Part shown: positions 1-7,360 of the stretch, one piece after another
How the letters are laid out: every line of letters starts with the position of its first letter
Numbering within the stretch: the stretch's first letter is position 1
Source of the DNA: Alphaproteobacteria bacterium UBA6149
GTDB lineage: Bacteria > Pseudomonadota > Alphaproteobacteria > Rickettsiales > UBA998
Direction of reading: 5' to 3'
Assembly: GCA_002423155.1 (NCBI GenBank)
Contig: DIUV01000016.1
Coordinates: 374-30,137, forward strand
Length of the DNA stretch: 29,764 bases
Made by a program: the position numbers and the translations under genes
The notes under the pieces: generated by a model
The model's input: the letters and a program-made list of their open reading frames with translations, nothing else
The model's database searches: none
Told to the model about the DNA's origin: nothing

Positions 1-385
1 TTCAGACAGGATTTCACGTGTCCCGCCCTACTCAAGGACTTAAAAACTTTTTACCTATACGGGACTATCACCCACTATGGTTCGACTTTCCAGACGATTC
101 TAGTTTTTATTTTTAAGCCACTGGCCTGATCCCCGTTCGCTCGTCACTACTGAGGGAGTCTCTGTGATTTCCTTTCCTCCGGGTACTTAGATATTTCAGT
201 TCCCCGGGTTTGCTTCCTGCCCCTATGTATTCAGAGCAGGATACTCATAAATGAGTGGGTTTCCCCATTCGGACATCTACGGATCAAAGCCTCCTCGCGG
301 CTCCCCGTAGCTTTTCGCAGCGTAGCACGTCCTTCATCGCCTCTATGCACCAAGGCATCCACCAGATGCCCTTATTATACTTATG
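1..385 (-). rRNA. rrl: 23S ribosomal RNA, 5' part (cut by window edge)
   Basis: Read on the minus strand, this is the 5' domain of a bacterial 23S rRNA. It contains the conserved GGTGGATGCCTTGG block (complement ending near 362), GGCGATGAAGGACGTGC, CCGAATGGGGAAACCCA, CTAAGTACCC and GAGTAGGGCGGGACACGTG. By alignment from memory to the E. coli gene, it covers roughly positions 1-370. The mature 5' end is placed at about 385 by counting 31 bases upstream of the end of GGATGCC, so the end is uncertain by a few bases. The rest of the gene lies beyond position 1. No 16S 3' end (anti-Shine-Dalgarno block) or tRNA is found upstream before transketolase. Confidence 0.97.
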
Positions 386-714
386 CAAAAAACGCATTTA
401 TATAATAATAAAATTATTATTAATTATTGCGGCGCCTGAGCCGCATCACACACAGGAGAAAACACACAATCAAGATTACTCTTGATTATCTACTCAACTC
501 CTGAGCATTGTTACTTTAAAAACGATGTGTCAACATCAACTCAACTTGAGAATCATTCACTCTAAATTAACATTTAGCGAGTATGCTCTCGGTTAGTTGT
601 ATATTTTATTCAGAAAAACTTATTCACTTGTCTAACAGCAGCACTTTCAATTTTCAGCTCGATTTTCATCTTGCCAGAGAGTCTTAAGTGCGTCCCCTCT
701 CGTCGGGGAGTCAG
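386..714 (-). other. Leader of the 23S rRNA transcript, no gene seen
   Basis: This stretch lies between the predicted 23S promoter and the mature 5' end. I see no tRNA, no 16S sequence and no believable coding region. It holds a small inverted repeat (AATCAAGA, 4-base loop, TCTTGATT, about 469-488). It presumably forms part of the rRNA precursor that is trimmed by RNases; the partner 3' flank is outside the window. Confidence 0.5.
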
Positions 715-744
715 GTTATAGCCCTGATAAACGCCGCCTGTCAA
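715..744 (-). promoter_or_regulatory. Strong sigma-70-type promoter of the 23S rRNA gene
   Basis: On the minus strand there is a perfect -35 box TTGACA (739-744), an 18-base spacer and a -10 box TATAAC (715-720). Transcription would start near 706-708 and run through a leader of about 320 bases into the 23S gene. A short GC-rich hairpin (CCCC-GACGAGA-GGGG) follows at the start of the transcript. This promoter supports independent transcription of the 23S gene, without a preceding 16S gene. Confidence 0.75.
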
Positions 745-954
745 CGCCCTTTTTGCATTTTTTTCAAAAAAACTGCATTTAATTTTTTTATTGCTTTATT
801 TCAATTGGTTGCATGGAGGTATTTTTTGATATTTTTTATCCGAACGCCGGTTAATGTGAAAAATCGAACCAAATAAATCTATTTTTGCTGCCTTTTACCT
901 TTTAAGGAATCAGCAGAATGTCAAAATAGAATCCCGAATATATACATCACCAAT

Positions 955-997
955 AAAAAAAGCCTATAATTGGGATAATTCCAATTATAGGCTTTTT
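955..997 (-). terminator. Intrinsic terminator, works in both directions
   Basis: A perfect 13-bp stem (961-973 with 981-993, AGCCTATAATTGG) with a 7-base loop is flanked by runs of A on the left and T on the right, extending the stem to about 19 bp. On the minus strand it would end transcription arriving from transketolase and keep it out of the 23S gene. Confidence 0.8.
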
Positions 998-1023
998 TAT
1001 TTCTAAATTTTGATAGCGCTTAT

Positions 1024-1168
1024 TAGCTTTCCTTTTTTTCTCGTTGTAGTGATGTAGATGAGTCGTTTCTTATCTATGAAGAACCGCAGCGTAGCGGCTT
1101 CGTTGAGGATTATGAAGAAGAAAAAACGGCGCAGATGCATTGCTACAGCGAGAAAAAAAGGAAAGCTA
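1024..1168. repeat. 145-bp imperfect palindrome at the 3' end of tkt
   Basis: The outer arms (1024-1049 and 1143-1168) match at 25 of 26 positions when one is reverse complemented. The inner part pairs imperfectly, and the centre has a small hairpin (CCGC-AGCGTA-GCGG). The right end touches the stop codon of transketolase (1169-1171). It may be a non-autonomous palindromic element or a very long 3'-UTR hairpin; a true terminator follows at 955-997. No transposase is encoded. Confidence 0.7.
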
Positions 1169-3133
1169 TTAGATTTCCTTCACTGCCTGAACTACTGCCT
1201 CCACCGTAATACCAAAATGTTTATATAATTCTGGCGCAGGCGCGGAAGCTCCAAAGCCGGGCATTCCTATAAACACCCCATCAAGCCCCAAATAACGCTC
1301 CCAACCGAATTTCAATGCTGCTTCTACCGCGATGCGCTTAACCCCCTGCTTCAGAACTTTTTGACGATAGACCAGCGGTTGCGCATCGAATAACTCCCAG
1401 CAAGGCATAGACACGACATTTACTAAAATATTTTGTTTTTCCAATTCACTTGCCGCATCCATAATCAAAGAAACTTCCGAACCTGTGGCAATCAAGGTTG
1501 CCGCTGGGTTAGGGGTTTCAATCAACAAATAGCCCCCTAAAGCACAACGATTCTCTGCGGTGTAGCCATTACGTAAAGACGGCAAATCCTGACGCGACAA
1601 TGCCAGCAAGGACGGACCATCTTGGCGGGCGATGGCTAAAGTCCAACATTCTAAGGTTTCTGTAGCATCCGCGGGTCTAAACACCCATAAATCAGGGATT
1701 GCACGTAAGGATGCCAAATGTTCCACTGGCTGATGCGTAGGACCATCTTCCCCCAATCCTATAGAATCATGCGTCATAACGTAAACCACACGCTGCCCCA
1801 TAAGCGCACTTAGGCGAATGGGGGTACGGCAATAATCGCTGAAAACTAAGAACGTACCGCCATAAGGAATAAACCCACCATGCAGTGCCAGCGCGTTCAT
1901 CATGGCACCCATTGCATGCTCACGAATACCATAATAAATATAATCGCCATTGTAATTGCCGGCAGAAATGGGATTTTGCCCTTTGGCTTTAGTGTTATTA
2001 GACCCCGTAAGATCCGCCGAGCCACCAATAAGAGCAGGCAAATGCGGAGCAAAAACATCCAAAACATTCTGCGAAGATTTGCGCGTTGCTTCCTTGGGCT
2101 GTTTTTGCGCTATTTCCTGCTTCATGGCATCTATTGCTGCCACCCATGCGGCGGGTAGTTCACCTGAGATTTGCTCAGCAAAGATTTCTGCTTTTTCTGA
2201 TTGGGCAAAACGCTCCGACCAGTCTTGATATGCTTGTTTTCCACGCTGAGTAGAATTTTTCCAGGCATTTAAAATTTCTGCGGGTATTTCAAAGGCAGGA
2301 TATTCCCAACCAAGCGCTTTACGTGCGCCCAACAATTCGTCCGCTCCCAAAGGCGAACCATGACTAGAAGAGGTACCTGCCTTAGTGGGTGCACCAAAAG
2401 CAATAGTAGTCTTGCAAGCAATTATGGTGGGACGATCGCTGGTTTGCGCCTCTTTTAATGCCGCGCGAATTGCCTCTTGGTTATGTCCGTCTATACGCAA
2501 GGCACGCCAACCATACGCGGCAAAACGTGCGAGTGTATCGTCAGATTCGGTGAGCGAAGTCGGCCCGTCGATAGAAATGCCGTTATCATCAAATAACACA
2601 ATTAACTTCTTTAGCCGCAAATGTCCGGCTAAAGAAGCGGCTTCATGGCTGATACCTTCCATCAGACAACCATCCCCTGCGATGGCATAAGTATGATGCC
2701 CAACTAAATCATCGCCATATTTTGCCGCCAAAATGCTTTCTGCCAAAGCAAACCCTACCGCATTAGCAATACCCTGCCCCAGTGGCCCCGTGGTAGTTTC
2801 AATTCCTACCGCATGCCCAAATTCTGGATGCCCTGCCGTGCGTGCGCCCATCTGCCGGAAATTTTTAATTTCGTCTAACGTGATATCCGCATATCCTGTA
2901 AGATAAAGCAGGCTATAAAGCAGCATAGAACCATGCCCAGCAGATAACACAAAACGATCTCTATCCGGCCATTTTGGGTGCTCAGGGTCATGTTTTAAAA
3001 ATTCACTCCACAAAACCGTAGCCACATCCGCCATGCCCATTGGCATACCCGGATGTCCAGATTTAGATTTTTCCACTGCATCAGCAGAAAGAAAACGAAT
3101 GGAGTTAGCAAGGTCTTTAAATTCTACGTTCAT
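1169..3133 (-). CDS. tkt: Transketolase
   Basis: Transketolase transfers two-carbon ketol units between sugar phosphates in the non-oxidative pentose phosphate pathway, using thiamine diphosphate and a divalent metal. The 654 residues are the usual bacterial length. Visible motifs are the substrate-site histidines in SGHPG (about 27), AGHGS (67) and GHPEFG (101); the thiamine diphosphate motif starting GDGCLMEG (153); the catalytic glutamate in GIREHAMG (E405); and the loop THDSIGLGEDGPTHQP in the pyrimidine domain. The ATG start at 3133 gives MNVEFKDLAN, a normal N-terminus. It lies head to head with the zapA group, with one unknown minus-strand gene between. Proximity of tkt and zapA is common in Alphaproteobacteria (from memory). 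Confidence 0.97.
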   Translation of the reverse strand: MNVEFKDLANSIRFLSADAVEKSKSGHPGMPMGMADVATVLWSEFLKHDPEHPKWPDRDRFVLSAGHGSMLLYSLLYLTGYADITLDEIKNFRQMGARTAGHPEFGHAVGIETTTGPLGQGIANAVGFALAESILAAKYGDDLVGHHTYAIAGDGCLMEGISHEAASLAGHLRLKKLIVLFDDNGISIDGPTSLTESDDTLARFAAYGWRALRIDGHNQEAIRAALKEAQTSDRPTIIACKTTIAFGAPTKAGTSSSHGSPLGADELLGARKALGWEYPAFEIPAEILNAWKNSTQRGKQAYQDWSERFAQSEKAEIFAEQISGELPAAWVAAIDAMKQEIAQKQPKEATRKSSQNVLDVFAPHLPALIGGSADLTGSNNTKAKGQNPISAGNYNGDYIYYGIREHAMGAMMNALALHGGFIPYGGTFLVFSDYCRTPIRLSALMGQRVVYVMTHDSIGLGEDGPTHQPVEHLASLRAIPDLWVFRPADATETLECWTLAIARQDGPSLLALSRQDLPSLRNGYTAENRCALGGYLLIETPNPAATLIATGSEVSLIMDAASELEKQNILVNVVSMPCWELFDAQPLVYRQKVLKQGVKRIAVEAALKFGWERYLGLDGVFIGMPGFGASAPAPELYKHFGITVEAVVQAVKEI

Positions 3134-3212
3134 TATTTGTGCGCCTTAATTGGGAGGTTTAGACGCTAACATACATATTTATTTTGAAATTAAAATATAC
3201 AAATTTTAAGTT

Positions 3213-4079
3213 TTATCTGCCTCTTGGTTCTACTTTTGCAGTTTTTATGGGTTTAAAATCATCGCATGATTTGGGTAAATCAGGTAATTTGACGGCAAAA
3301 CTTGTGCTGTTGATGGTGGAGCCATCATGCAATATAGATTTGCTAATACCAATTGTTTCCGCGCCTTCGCCAATTGCCGCTTTGGCAAAATTTGCTTGAG
3401 TTTTAAGGAACTCTGGGTCAAGAGTGCAGCTTTGCCCCTTGCTATCGGTGAAGCTAATTGTATCTTTGGGGTTATTTATTGCTCCACGCTCATCAATAAT
3501 GCCCGTATGTGCTACGCTTAATTTGCTGCCATGTTCGCTTTGGTAAATGATGGCATCAGTTTTCGAGGCGCTGCCAGTTTGACTATATTGTGGTGCTGGT
3601 GCTGGTTCTGGAGTTGGTGTGGGTGTTGTGCAGGTTTCAGTTTTTGGTTGGCCCTTCTTAACGCTTTCTGTGATTTTATTAATTATTTCTGTGCTAGGCA
3701 GATGTTTGTTCATAAAATCTAGCTGTTCTTGCTGAGATTTTTCTTTTAATTCTGCGTATTCTGGAGAATATACTTGTGAAACTTCGCCTGCGGCATTCAT
3801 GCTTACTGACCCAAATTCTTTTCCATATTCATCGTAAATAATAGTTTTACCCTGCCCATCTCTAACTTCAGTTGAATAAAGAGGTTTGGTGAGTTGACCA
3901 CTCTCGTCTTTTCCGTAATAAGTTAAGTCACCCGTTTCCTGATTCGTAGTTCTGAAGGCAATTATTTCTTTGTTTAGCGAAACGGTTCCAATTTCATCAT
4001 TTATGCTAATTCCCGTTGCTTGAGAATTTTTTGCCAGCATGCTCAAAGTGTCAATTGCGAATTGGTTTAGTTCGGTCAT
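3213..4079 (-). CDS. Unrecognised protein with Pro-rich linker, 288 residues
   Basis: I do not recognise a family. The start at 4079 (MTELNQFAID) is preferred over an upstream in-frame codon because AAGGA lies 8 bases before it. The N-terminal part (residues about 1-120) has many short segments of the type GSVSMNAAGEVSQVYS and GKTIIYDEYGKEF, suggestive of repeated beta hairpins. A linker TPTPTPEPAPAP follows at about 155-166, then a second region rich in Ser, Thr and Lys. There is no signal peptide or membrane segment. It sits alone between tkt and the divergent coiled-coil/zapA group, about 80 bases upstream of tkt on the same strand, and interrupts an otherwise conserved neighbourhood. That suggests an accessory gene. 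The function is unknown. Confidence 0.75.
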   Translation of the reverse strand: MTELNQFAIDTLSMLAKNSQATGISINDEIGTVSLNKEIIAFRTTNQETGDLTYYGKDESGQLTKPLYSTEVRDGQGKTIIYDEYGKEFGSVSMNAAGEVSQVYSPEYAELKEKSQQEQLDFMNKHLPSTEIINKITESVKKGQPKTETCTTPTPTPEPAPAPQYSQTGSASKTDAIIYQSEHGSKLSVAHTGIIDERGAINNPKDTISFTDSKGQSCTLDPEFLKTQANFAKAAIGEGAETIGISKSILHDGSTINSTSFAVKLPDLPKSCDDFKPIKTAKVEPRGR

Positions 4080-4211
4080 AAAAACAATCCTTATTTTGCC
4101 ATTATATAAAAATAATATATCCAATGATTATTAAGGAATAATGACGATTTTTTTATAAAATGCCGAAAGTTTCATGCTAACCCTTGCGAAAGGCTGCTTA
4201 GTTAGGTTAAT

Positions 4212-4706
4212 ATGCATATTATGAATCCAGAAGAAAACAACGAAGAAATAAGATTAGTCGCCATCCAAGGGGCGATTGCGGCGGCGGTGGGGATAATCTC
4301 GCGGCGTACCGCGCAGCCTTTGTTGCAAGAGCGTGAACAGCGTTTGGCAATGTTGGGGGAGCGTTTGTCTAAAGCTTTACGCTTGTTGGAAAATAATGTT
4401 TTAGAGGCGCTTACTGCTGTGCCCGCTCCGTCTTTACCAGTGGAGCCAGCTTCAGGCATTGACGAGGCGCAGTTGATTTCTACTATTGAAAAATGGCAGA
4501 TGCGTTACCGCGTGGGGCAGGAGGAAAATGAAAAAATGCAACGTATGTTGGTGACGCTAAAAACTCGTTATGAAGAGTTACAAGATGAAAATACCGCTTT
4601 GTTAGCCTTGTTGGAAGAAGAGCAAAAATCGCGGATTCGTGCACAGGAAGTGGCGCAATTAGTGGCAGGACGCCTAGATGGATTATTAGAAATGGTCGGT
4701 GCTTAA
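4212..4706 (+). CDS. Coiled-coil protein upstream of zapA (DUF4164-like)
   Basis: This is a 164-residue protein with no membrane-anchored signal. It has an Ala-rich helix at 17-30, a second helix at 37-68, a short Pro-rich break (APSLPVEPASG) and then a long heptad-type coiled coil from about 84 to 150 (EENEKMQRMLVTLKTRYEEL and onward). In many Alphaproteobacteria a small coiled-coil protein (DUF4164) precedes zapA. Position and structure fit that role, probably as a division-associated partner, but I cannot confirm homology by eye. Two ATG codons, 4212 and 4221, are both possible. The stop codon TAA lies in the terminal TTAA of a palindromic insertion (4703-4863), which now separates this gene from zapA. 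Confidence 0.8.
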   Translation: MHIMNPEENNEEIRLVAIQGAIAAAVGIISRRTAQPLLQEREQRLAMLGERLSKALRLLENNVLEALTAVPAPSLPVEPASGIDEAQLISTIEKWQMRYRVGQEENEKMQRMLVTLKTRYEELQDENTALLALLEEEQKSRIRAQEVAQLVAGRLDGLLEMVGA

Positions 4707-4863
4707 CTCCCTCTCCCTCTGGGAGAGGGCGGGGGTGAGGGAAGTACCTACAGAATAGAGGTAGGTTATTATTCGTTAGTATGGCGGTTATCTTTAAATA
4801 AATATTTCATTTTTGGGGATATTTCCCTCACCCCGCCCCTCTCCCAGAGGGAGAGGGAGTTAA
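4703..4863. repeat. 161-bp palindromic element (MITE-like) splitting the zapA operon
   Basis: The two 41-bp ends, 4703-4743 and 4823-4863, are inverted copies with one or two differences. They start TTAACTCCCTCTCCC and contain two nested complementary blocks (CCCTCTCCCTCTGGGAGAGGG). The core is AT-rich and non-coding. Both ends carry TTAA, so the insertion probably duplicated TA or TTAA. Removing the element plus one TTAA leaves the upstream stop codon followed directly by GGTAGGAGAAAAATATG, a normal operon junction with zapA. The element could act as a terminator or processing site in the transcript. Confidence 0.85.
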
Positions 4864-4877
4864 GGTAGGAGAAAAAT

Positions 4878-5291
4878 ATGAGAAGTTTAGACGTAAACAT
4901 AAACGGAATAATTTATAGCCTCGCCTGTGATGATGGGCAGGAGGTGCAAGTATCACAACTTGCCGATGAGGTGGACATGCGTGCCCGCAGAATTGCTAAA
5001 GGCATGCCACAATTACATGGCAATGAACGCATGTTGCTGGTGATGACCTGCCTTACGCTGGCGGATGAATTATACGAAGCGCGGCAAGAAGCGGGCGCGT
5101 TACATGAGCATTTGAGCTTGTTACAACAAAACAAAACCCAAGAACCACCCCGCCCACCGCGTAGCGAGCGCAACCAACCACCCCAAGCGCAGGGGAATTT
5201 GTTTGGCGCACAAGATGCCCAACAAGTTTTAGAGCAGGCGCTAGAAGAAGTTGCAGAAAAGATTGAGCAAATTGCTGGGGCGATTAAGTAG
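4878..5291 (+). CDS. zapA: Cell division protein ZapA
   Basis: ZapA binds FtsZ in the cytoplasm and bundles its filaments at the division site. The 137-residue protein begins with the typical small beta/alpha domain (VNINGIIYSLACDDGQE, then LADEVDMRARRIAKGMPQLHGNERMLLVMTCLTLADELYEAR, residues about 6-75). A Pro-rich linker follows (about 91-107) and then a C-terminal helix (QQVLEQALEEVAEKIEQIA) suited to coiled-coil tetramer formation. AGGAG lies 7 bases before the ATG. In many bacteria the 6S RNA gene sits next to zapA. Here the next gene begins 8 bases downstream, so there is no room for it on that side. Confidence 0.93.
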   Translation: MRSLDVNINGIIYSLACDDGQEVQVSQLADEVDMRARRIAKGMPQLHGNERMLLVMTCLTLADELYEARQEAGALHEHLSLLQQNKTQEPPRPPRSERNQPPQAQGNLFGAQDAQQVLEQALEEVAEKIEQIAGAIK

Positions 5292-5299
5292 AGAGTTTT

Positions 5300-5614
5300 A
5301 TGGTAAAAAAGCTAAAAAATATCCATCCGGGGGAAATATTACTAGAGGAATTCTTGCAACCTTTGGGGATTTCGCAAAATGCGGCGGGTAATGCTATGGG
5401 AGTTTCTCCGCGGCGGATAAATGAAATTTGTTTGGGAAAACGAGGGATAATCACGGATACCGCGATTCGTTTATCACGCTTTTTTGGCACGAGCACTTAT
5501 TTTTGGTTAGGATTGCAAAATGATTATGACTTAGAGCAGCATCAAGATGATGGAATTTATATAGCGATTAAACCTTATATGGGTGGTGCGGATTCTCGTG
5601 CTAAGAATTGCTAG
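5300..5614 (+). CDS. HigA-type antitoxin/HTH regulator without adjacent toxin
   Basis: A 104-residue protein of the HigA (VapI) addiction-module family. The N-terminus KNIHPGEILLEEFLQPLGIS, the helix-turn-helix (NAAGNAMGVSPRRINEICLGKRGIITDTAIRLSRFFG, residues about 27-63) and STYFWLGLQNDYDLE are diagnostic. HigA normally neutralises the ribosome-dependent RNase HigB, whose small gene lies just upstream. Here the upstream gene is zapA (8-base gap) and the downstream gene is cysS, so no HigB is present. It is either an orphan antitoxin or a regulator recruited from one. It probably shares the zapA transcript. Confidence 0.9.
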   Translation: MVKKLKNIHPGEILLEEFLQPLGISQNAAGNAMGVSPRRINEICLGKRGIITDTAIRLSRFFGTSTYFWLGLQNDYDLEQHQDDGIYIAIKPYMGGADSRAKNC

Positions 5615-5651
5615 TGTGAATATATAAACTAGCGGCAAATTTGAGGATAAC

Positions 5652-6992
5652 ATGATAAATCTATATAACACACTAACTCGCAAAAAAGAGCCATTACGGC
5701 CCATTATCCACAACCAAATCCGCTTTTACGCCTGCGGACCAACGGTTTATGATCGTCCGCATATTGGCAATGCACGTTCGGCAGTGGTGTATGATTTATT
5801 GTTTCGGCTACTGCGCCATATTTATGGTGCCGAGCAGGTAGTTTATGTGCGCAATATTACCGATGTAGATGATAAAATAAACGCCGCGGCAAAGCTGCGA
5901 AACATTCCCATTAGTGAGTTAACCACCGAAATAACTGGTTATTTTCATGCAGATTTAGATGCATTAAACGTACTACGTCCCACGCATGAGCCACGTGCCA
6001 CGCAATATATTGAGCAAATGATTGCTATGATTGAAAAATTAATTGCAAACAAACATGCTTATATAGTGGATGCAAACTCGAAAGATGCAGGACATGTGCT
6101 GTTTGATGTAAGCAGCGATCCTGATTATGGCATACTTTCTGGGCGCTCAGTAGATGAACTAATCGCTGGGGCACGAGTTGAAGTAGCGGAATATAAGAAA
6201 AACCCTGCCGATTTTATACTCTGGAAACCCGCCGCAAAAGATGACGATGCATCAAGTATCTTCCAAAGTCCGTGGGGCGCTGGCAGACCGGGCTGGCATA
6301 TTGAATGCTCGGCGATGAGCACCGATTTGCTCGGAGAGGAGTTTGATCTGCATGGCGGCGGCGCGGATTTAATGTTTCCCCATCACGAAAATGAAATCGC
6401 CCAAAGTTGCTGCGCTAATCCGGGCAGTAAATTTGCCAAAATGTGGGTGCATAATGGCTTTTTGACCGTAAATGGCGAAAAAATGTCCAAATCTTTAGGC
6501 AATTTCACCACCGTAAAAGAGCTTTTAGACAAAGGAATAAATGGCGAGGTAATTCGCTTATGCCTGCTTTCTAGCCATTATCGCAAGCCCTTGGACTGGA
6601 CGGATAAACTAATTGATGATAGCAAAAAACAATTAGATACTTTTTACCGCATTATTCAAAATAATGAGCAAACCGAAATAGATACCAGCGAACTGGTACA
6701 CAGCTTATCTGATGATTTAAATGTGCCAGAAGCCTTGGCTTTGCTACACCGTGCGCCCAAAAACTCTTTAAAAGCTTTGGGAAAAATATTAGGCATCTTA
6801 CAGCAAGAACCCGAAAAATGGTTTAAATCTGGTGCGGATGATAGCGCAATCCAAACCCAAATTGCCGCAAGACAAACCGCAAAACTAGCCAAAAACTGGG
6901 CAGAAGCAGATAGAATTCGCAATGAATTAAAGCGACAAGGAATATTATTAGAAGACAAACCCGACGGCAGCACCGATTGGCGCGCTGAATAA
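5652..6992 (+). CDS. cysS: Cysteine--tRNA ligase
   Basis: Class I aminoacyl-tRNA synthetase that charges tRNA-Cys with cysteine in the cytoplasm. The 446 residues show the N-terminal YACGPTVYDRPHIGNARS with zinc ligand C28 and the HIGH-type motif HIGN (37-40). The other zinc ligands are C219 (HIECSAMS), H244 and E248 (FPHHENE), followed by the KMSKS motif (277-281). The C-terminal anticodon-binding region is of normal size (LAKNWAEADRIRNELKRQGILLEDKPDG). It starts at ATG 5652, 37 bases after the HigA-type gene. No classic terminator follows; the first structure downstream is a palindromic repeat. Confidence 0.97.
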   Translation: MINLYNTLTRKKEPLRPIIHNQIRFYACGPTVYDRPHIGNARSAVVYDLLFRLLRHIYGAEQVVYVRNITDVDDKINAAAKLRNIPISELTTEITGYFHADLDALNVLRPTHEPRATQYIEQMIAMIEKLIANKHAYIVDANSKDAGHVLFDVSSDPDYGILSGRSVDELIAGARVEVAEYKKNPADFILWKPAAKDDDASSIFQSPWGAGRPGWHIECSAMSTDLLGEEFDLHGGGADLMFPHHENEIAQSCCANPGSKFAKMWVHNGFLTVNGEKMSKSLGNFTTVKELLDKGINGEVIRLCLLSSHYRKPLDWTDKLIDDSKKQLDTFYRIIQNNEQTEIDTSELVHSLSDDLNVPEALALLHRAPKNSLKALGKILGILQQEPEKWFKSGADDSAIQTQIAARQTAKLAKNWAEADRIRNELKRQGILLEDKPDGSTDWRAE

Positions 6993-7049
6993 AAAACAAC
7001 CTACTAACAGCAACACTAACAGCAAATAACAAATTTTATAACAAAAACA

Positions 7050-7149
7050 TCCATTGTCATACCTATGCAGGGCGGTATCCATGCCAAACAATTGGCTAAG
7101 TAGCTAACAGATAAACATGGATGCCGCTCTTCAGCGGCATGACAACAGA
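7050..7149. repeat. Palindromic intergenic repeat, family A, copy 1
   Basis: A 100-bp inverted repeat. The left end TCCATTGTCATACC pairs with the right end GGCATGACAACAGA, and CGGTATCCATG pairs with CATGGATGCCG. It therefore folds as a large hairpin with two side hairpins. A closely similar element lies at 16404-16502, including the shared middle CCAAAC-ATTGGCT. It is non-coding and lies downstream of cysS. Confidence 0.8.
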
Positions 7150-7185
7150 TAGTTTGTTTAACATATTATTATTCAGCAAGTTGAT

Positions 7186-7268
7186 ATAGTCATTCCACTT
7201 AAAAATTAGACAAACCAATAATGGAATGACTATAGGTTTGCGACCGCAAACCCGCCGCCCATGCGGCG
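7186..7268 (+). other. Cluster of three hairpins upstream of the decarboxylase
   Basis: Three inverted repeats follow one another. ATAGTCATTCCA (7186-7197) pairs perfectly with TGGAATGACTAT (7222-7233). GGTTTGC-GACC-GCAAACC spans 7235-7252 and CGCCGC-CCAT-GCGGCG spans 7253-7268. They could be a terminator region for cysS, another degenerate repeat, or part of a regulatory leader. No poly-T run follows, so a simple terminator is unlikely. No known riboswitch is recognised. Confidence 0.5.
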
Positions 7269-7291
7269 TGAGCCTTAGTGGCGACTGAACG

Positions 7292-7333
7292 TCCAATTTA
7301 TTTTTGTGTACAAAAATAAATTGGAAATATAAT
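7292..7333 (+). promoter_or_regulatory. Perfect 34-bp palindrome overlapping a candidate promoter
   Basis: Arms of 15 bp, 7292-7306 and 7311-7325 (TCCAATTTATTTTTG and its complement), flank the loop TGTA. A candidate promoter overlaps: -35 TTGTGT at 7304-7309, an 18-base spacer and -10 TATAAT at 7328-7333. The decarboxylase ATG is at 7361. This arrangement would suit an operator for repression of the decarboxylase, or a 5'-UTR hairpin if transcription begins further upstream. Confidence 0.5.
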
Positions 7334-7360
7334 TTAAAAACTGAAAATAGAAAGCAGATT

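Noticed and set aside
255..485. Plus-strand open frame of 76 codons
   Set aside because: It is the antisense of the 23S rRNA 5' end and leader.
688..876. Plus-strand open frame of 62 codons
   Set aside because: It covers the 23S promoter region in antisense and has no ribosome binding site.
1880..2690. Several plus-strand frames inside transketolase
   Set aside because: They are opposite-strand shadows of an unambiguous gene with complete catalytic motifs.
4703..4863. Possible 6S RNA, which often lies beside zapA
   Set aside because: The two 41-bp ends are near-perfect inverted copies with TTAA at both termini and the core has no 6S-like open bubble flanked by conserved stems; a mobile palindrome explains it better.
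7304..7360. N-terminal extension of the decarboxylase from TTG 7304
   Set aside because: It runs through the palindrome and candidate promoter; the ATG at 7361 begins a normal N-terminus.
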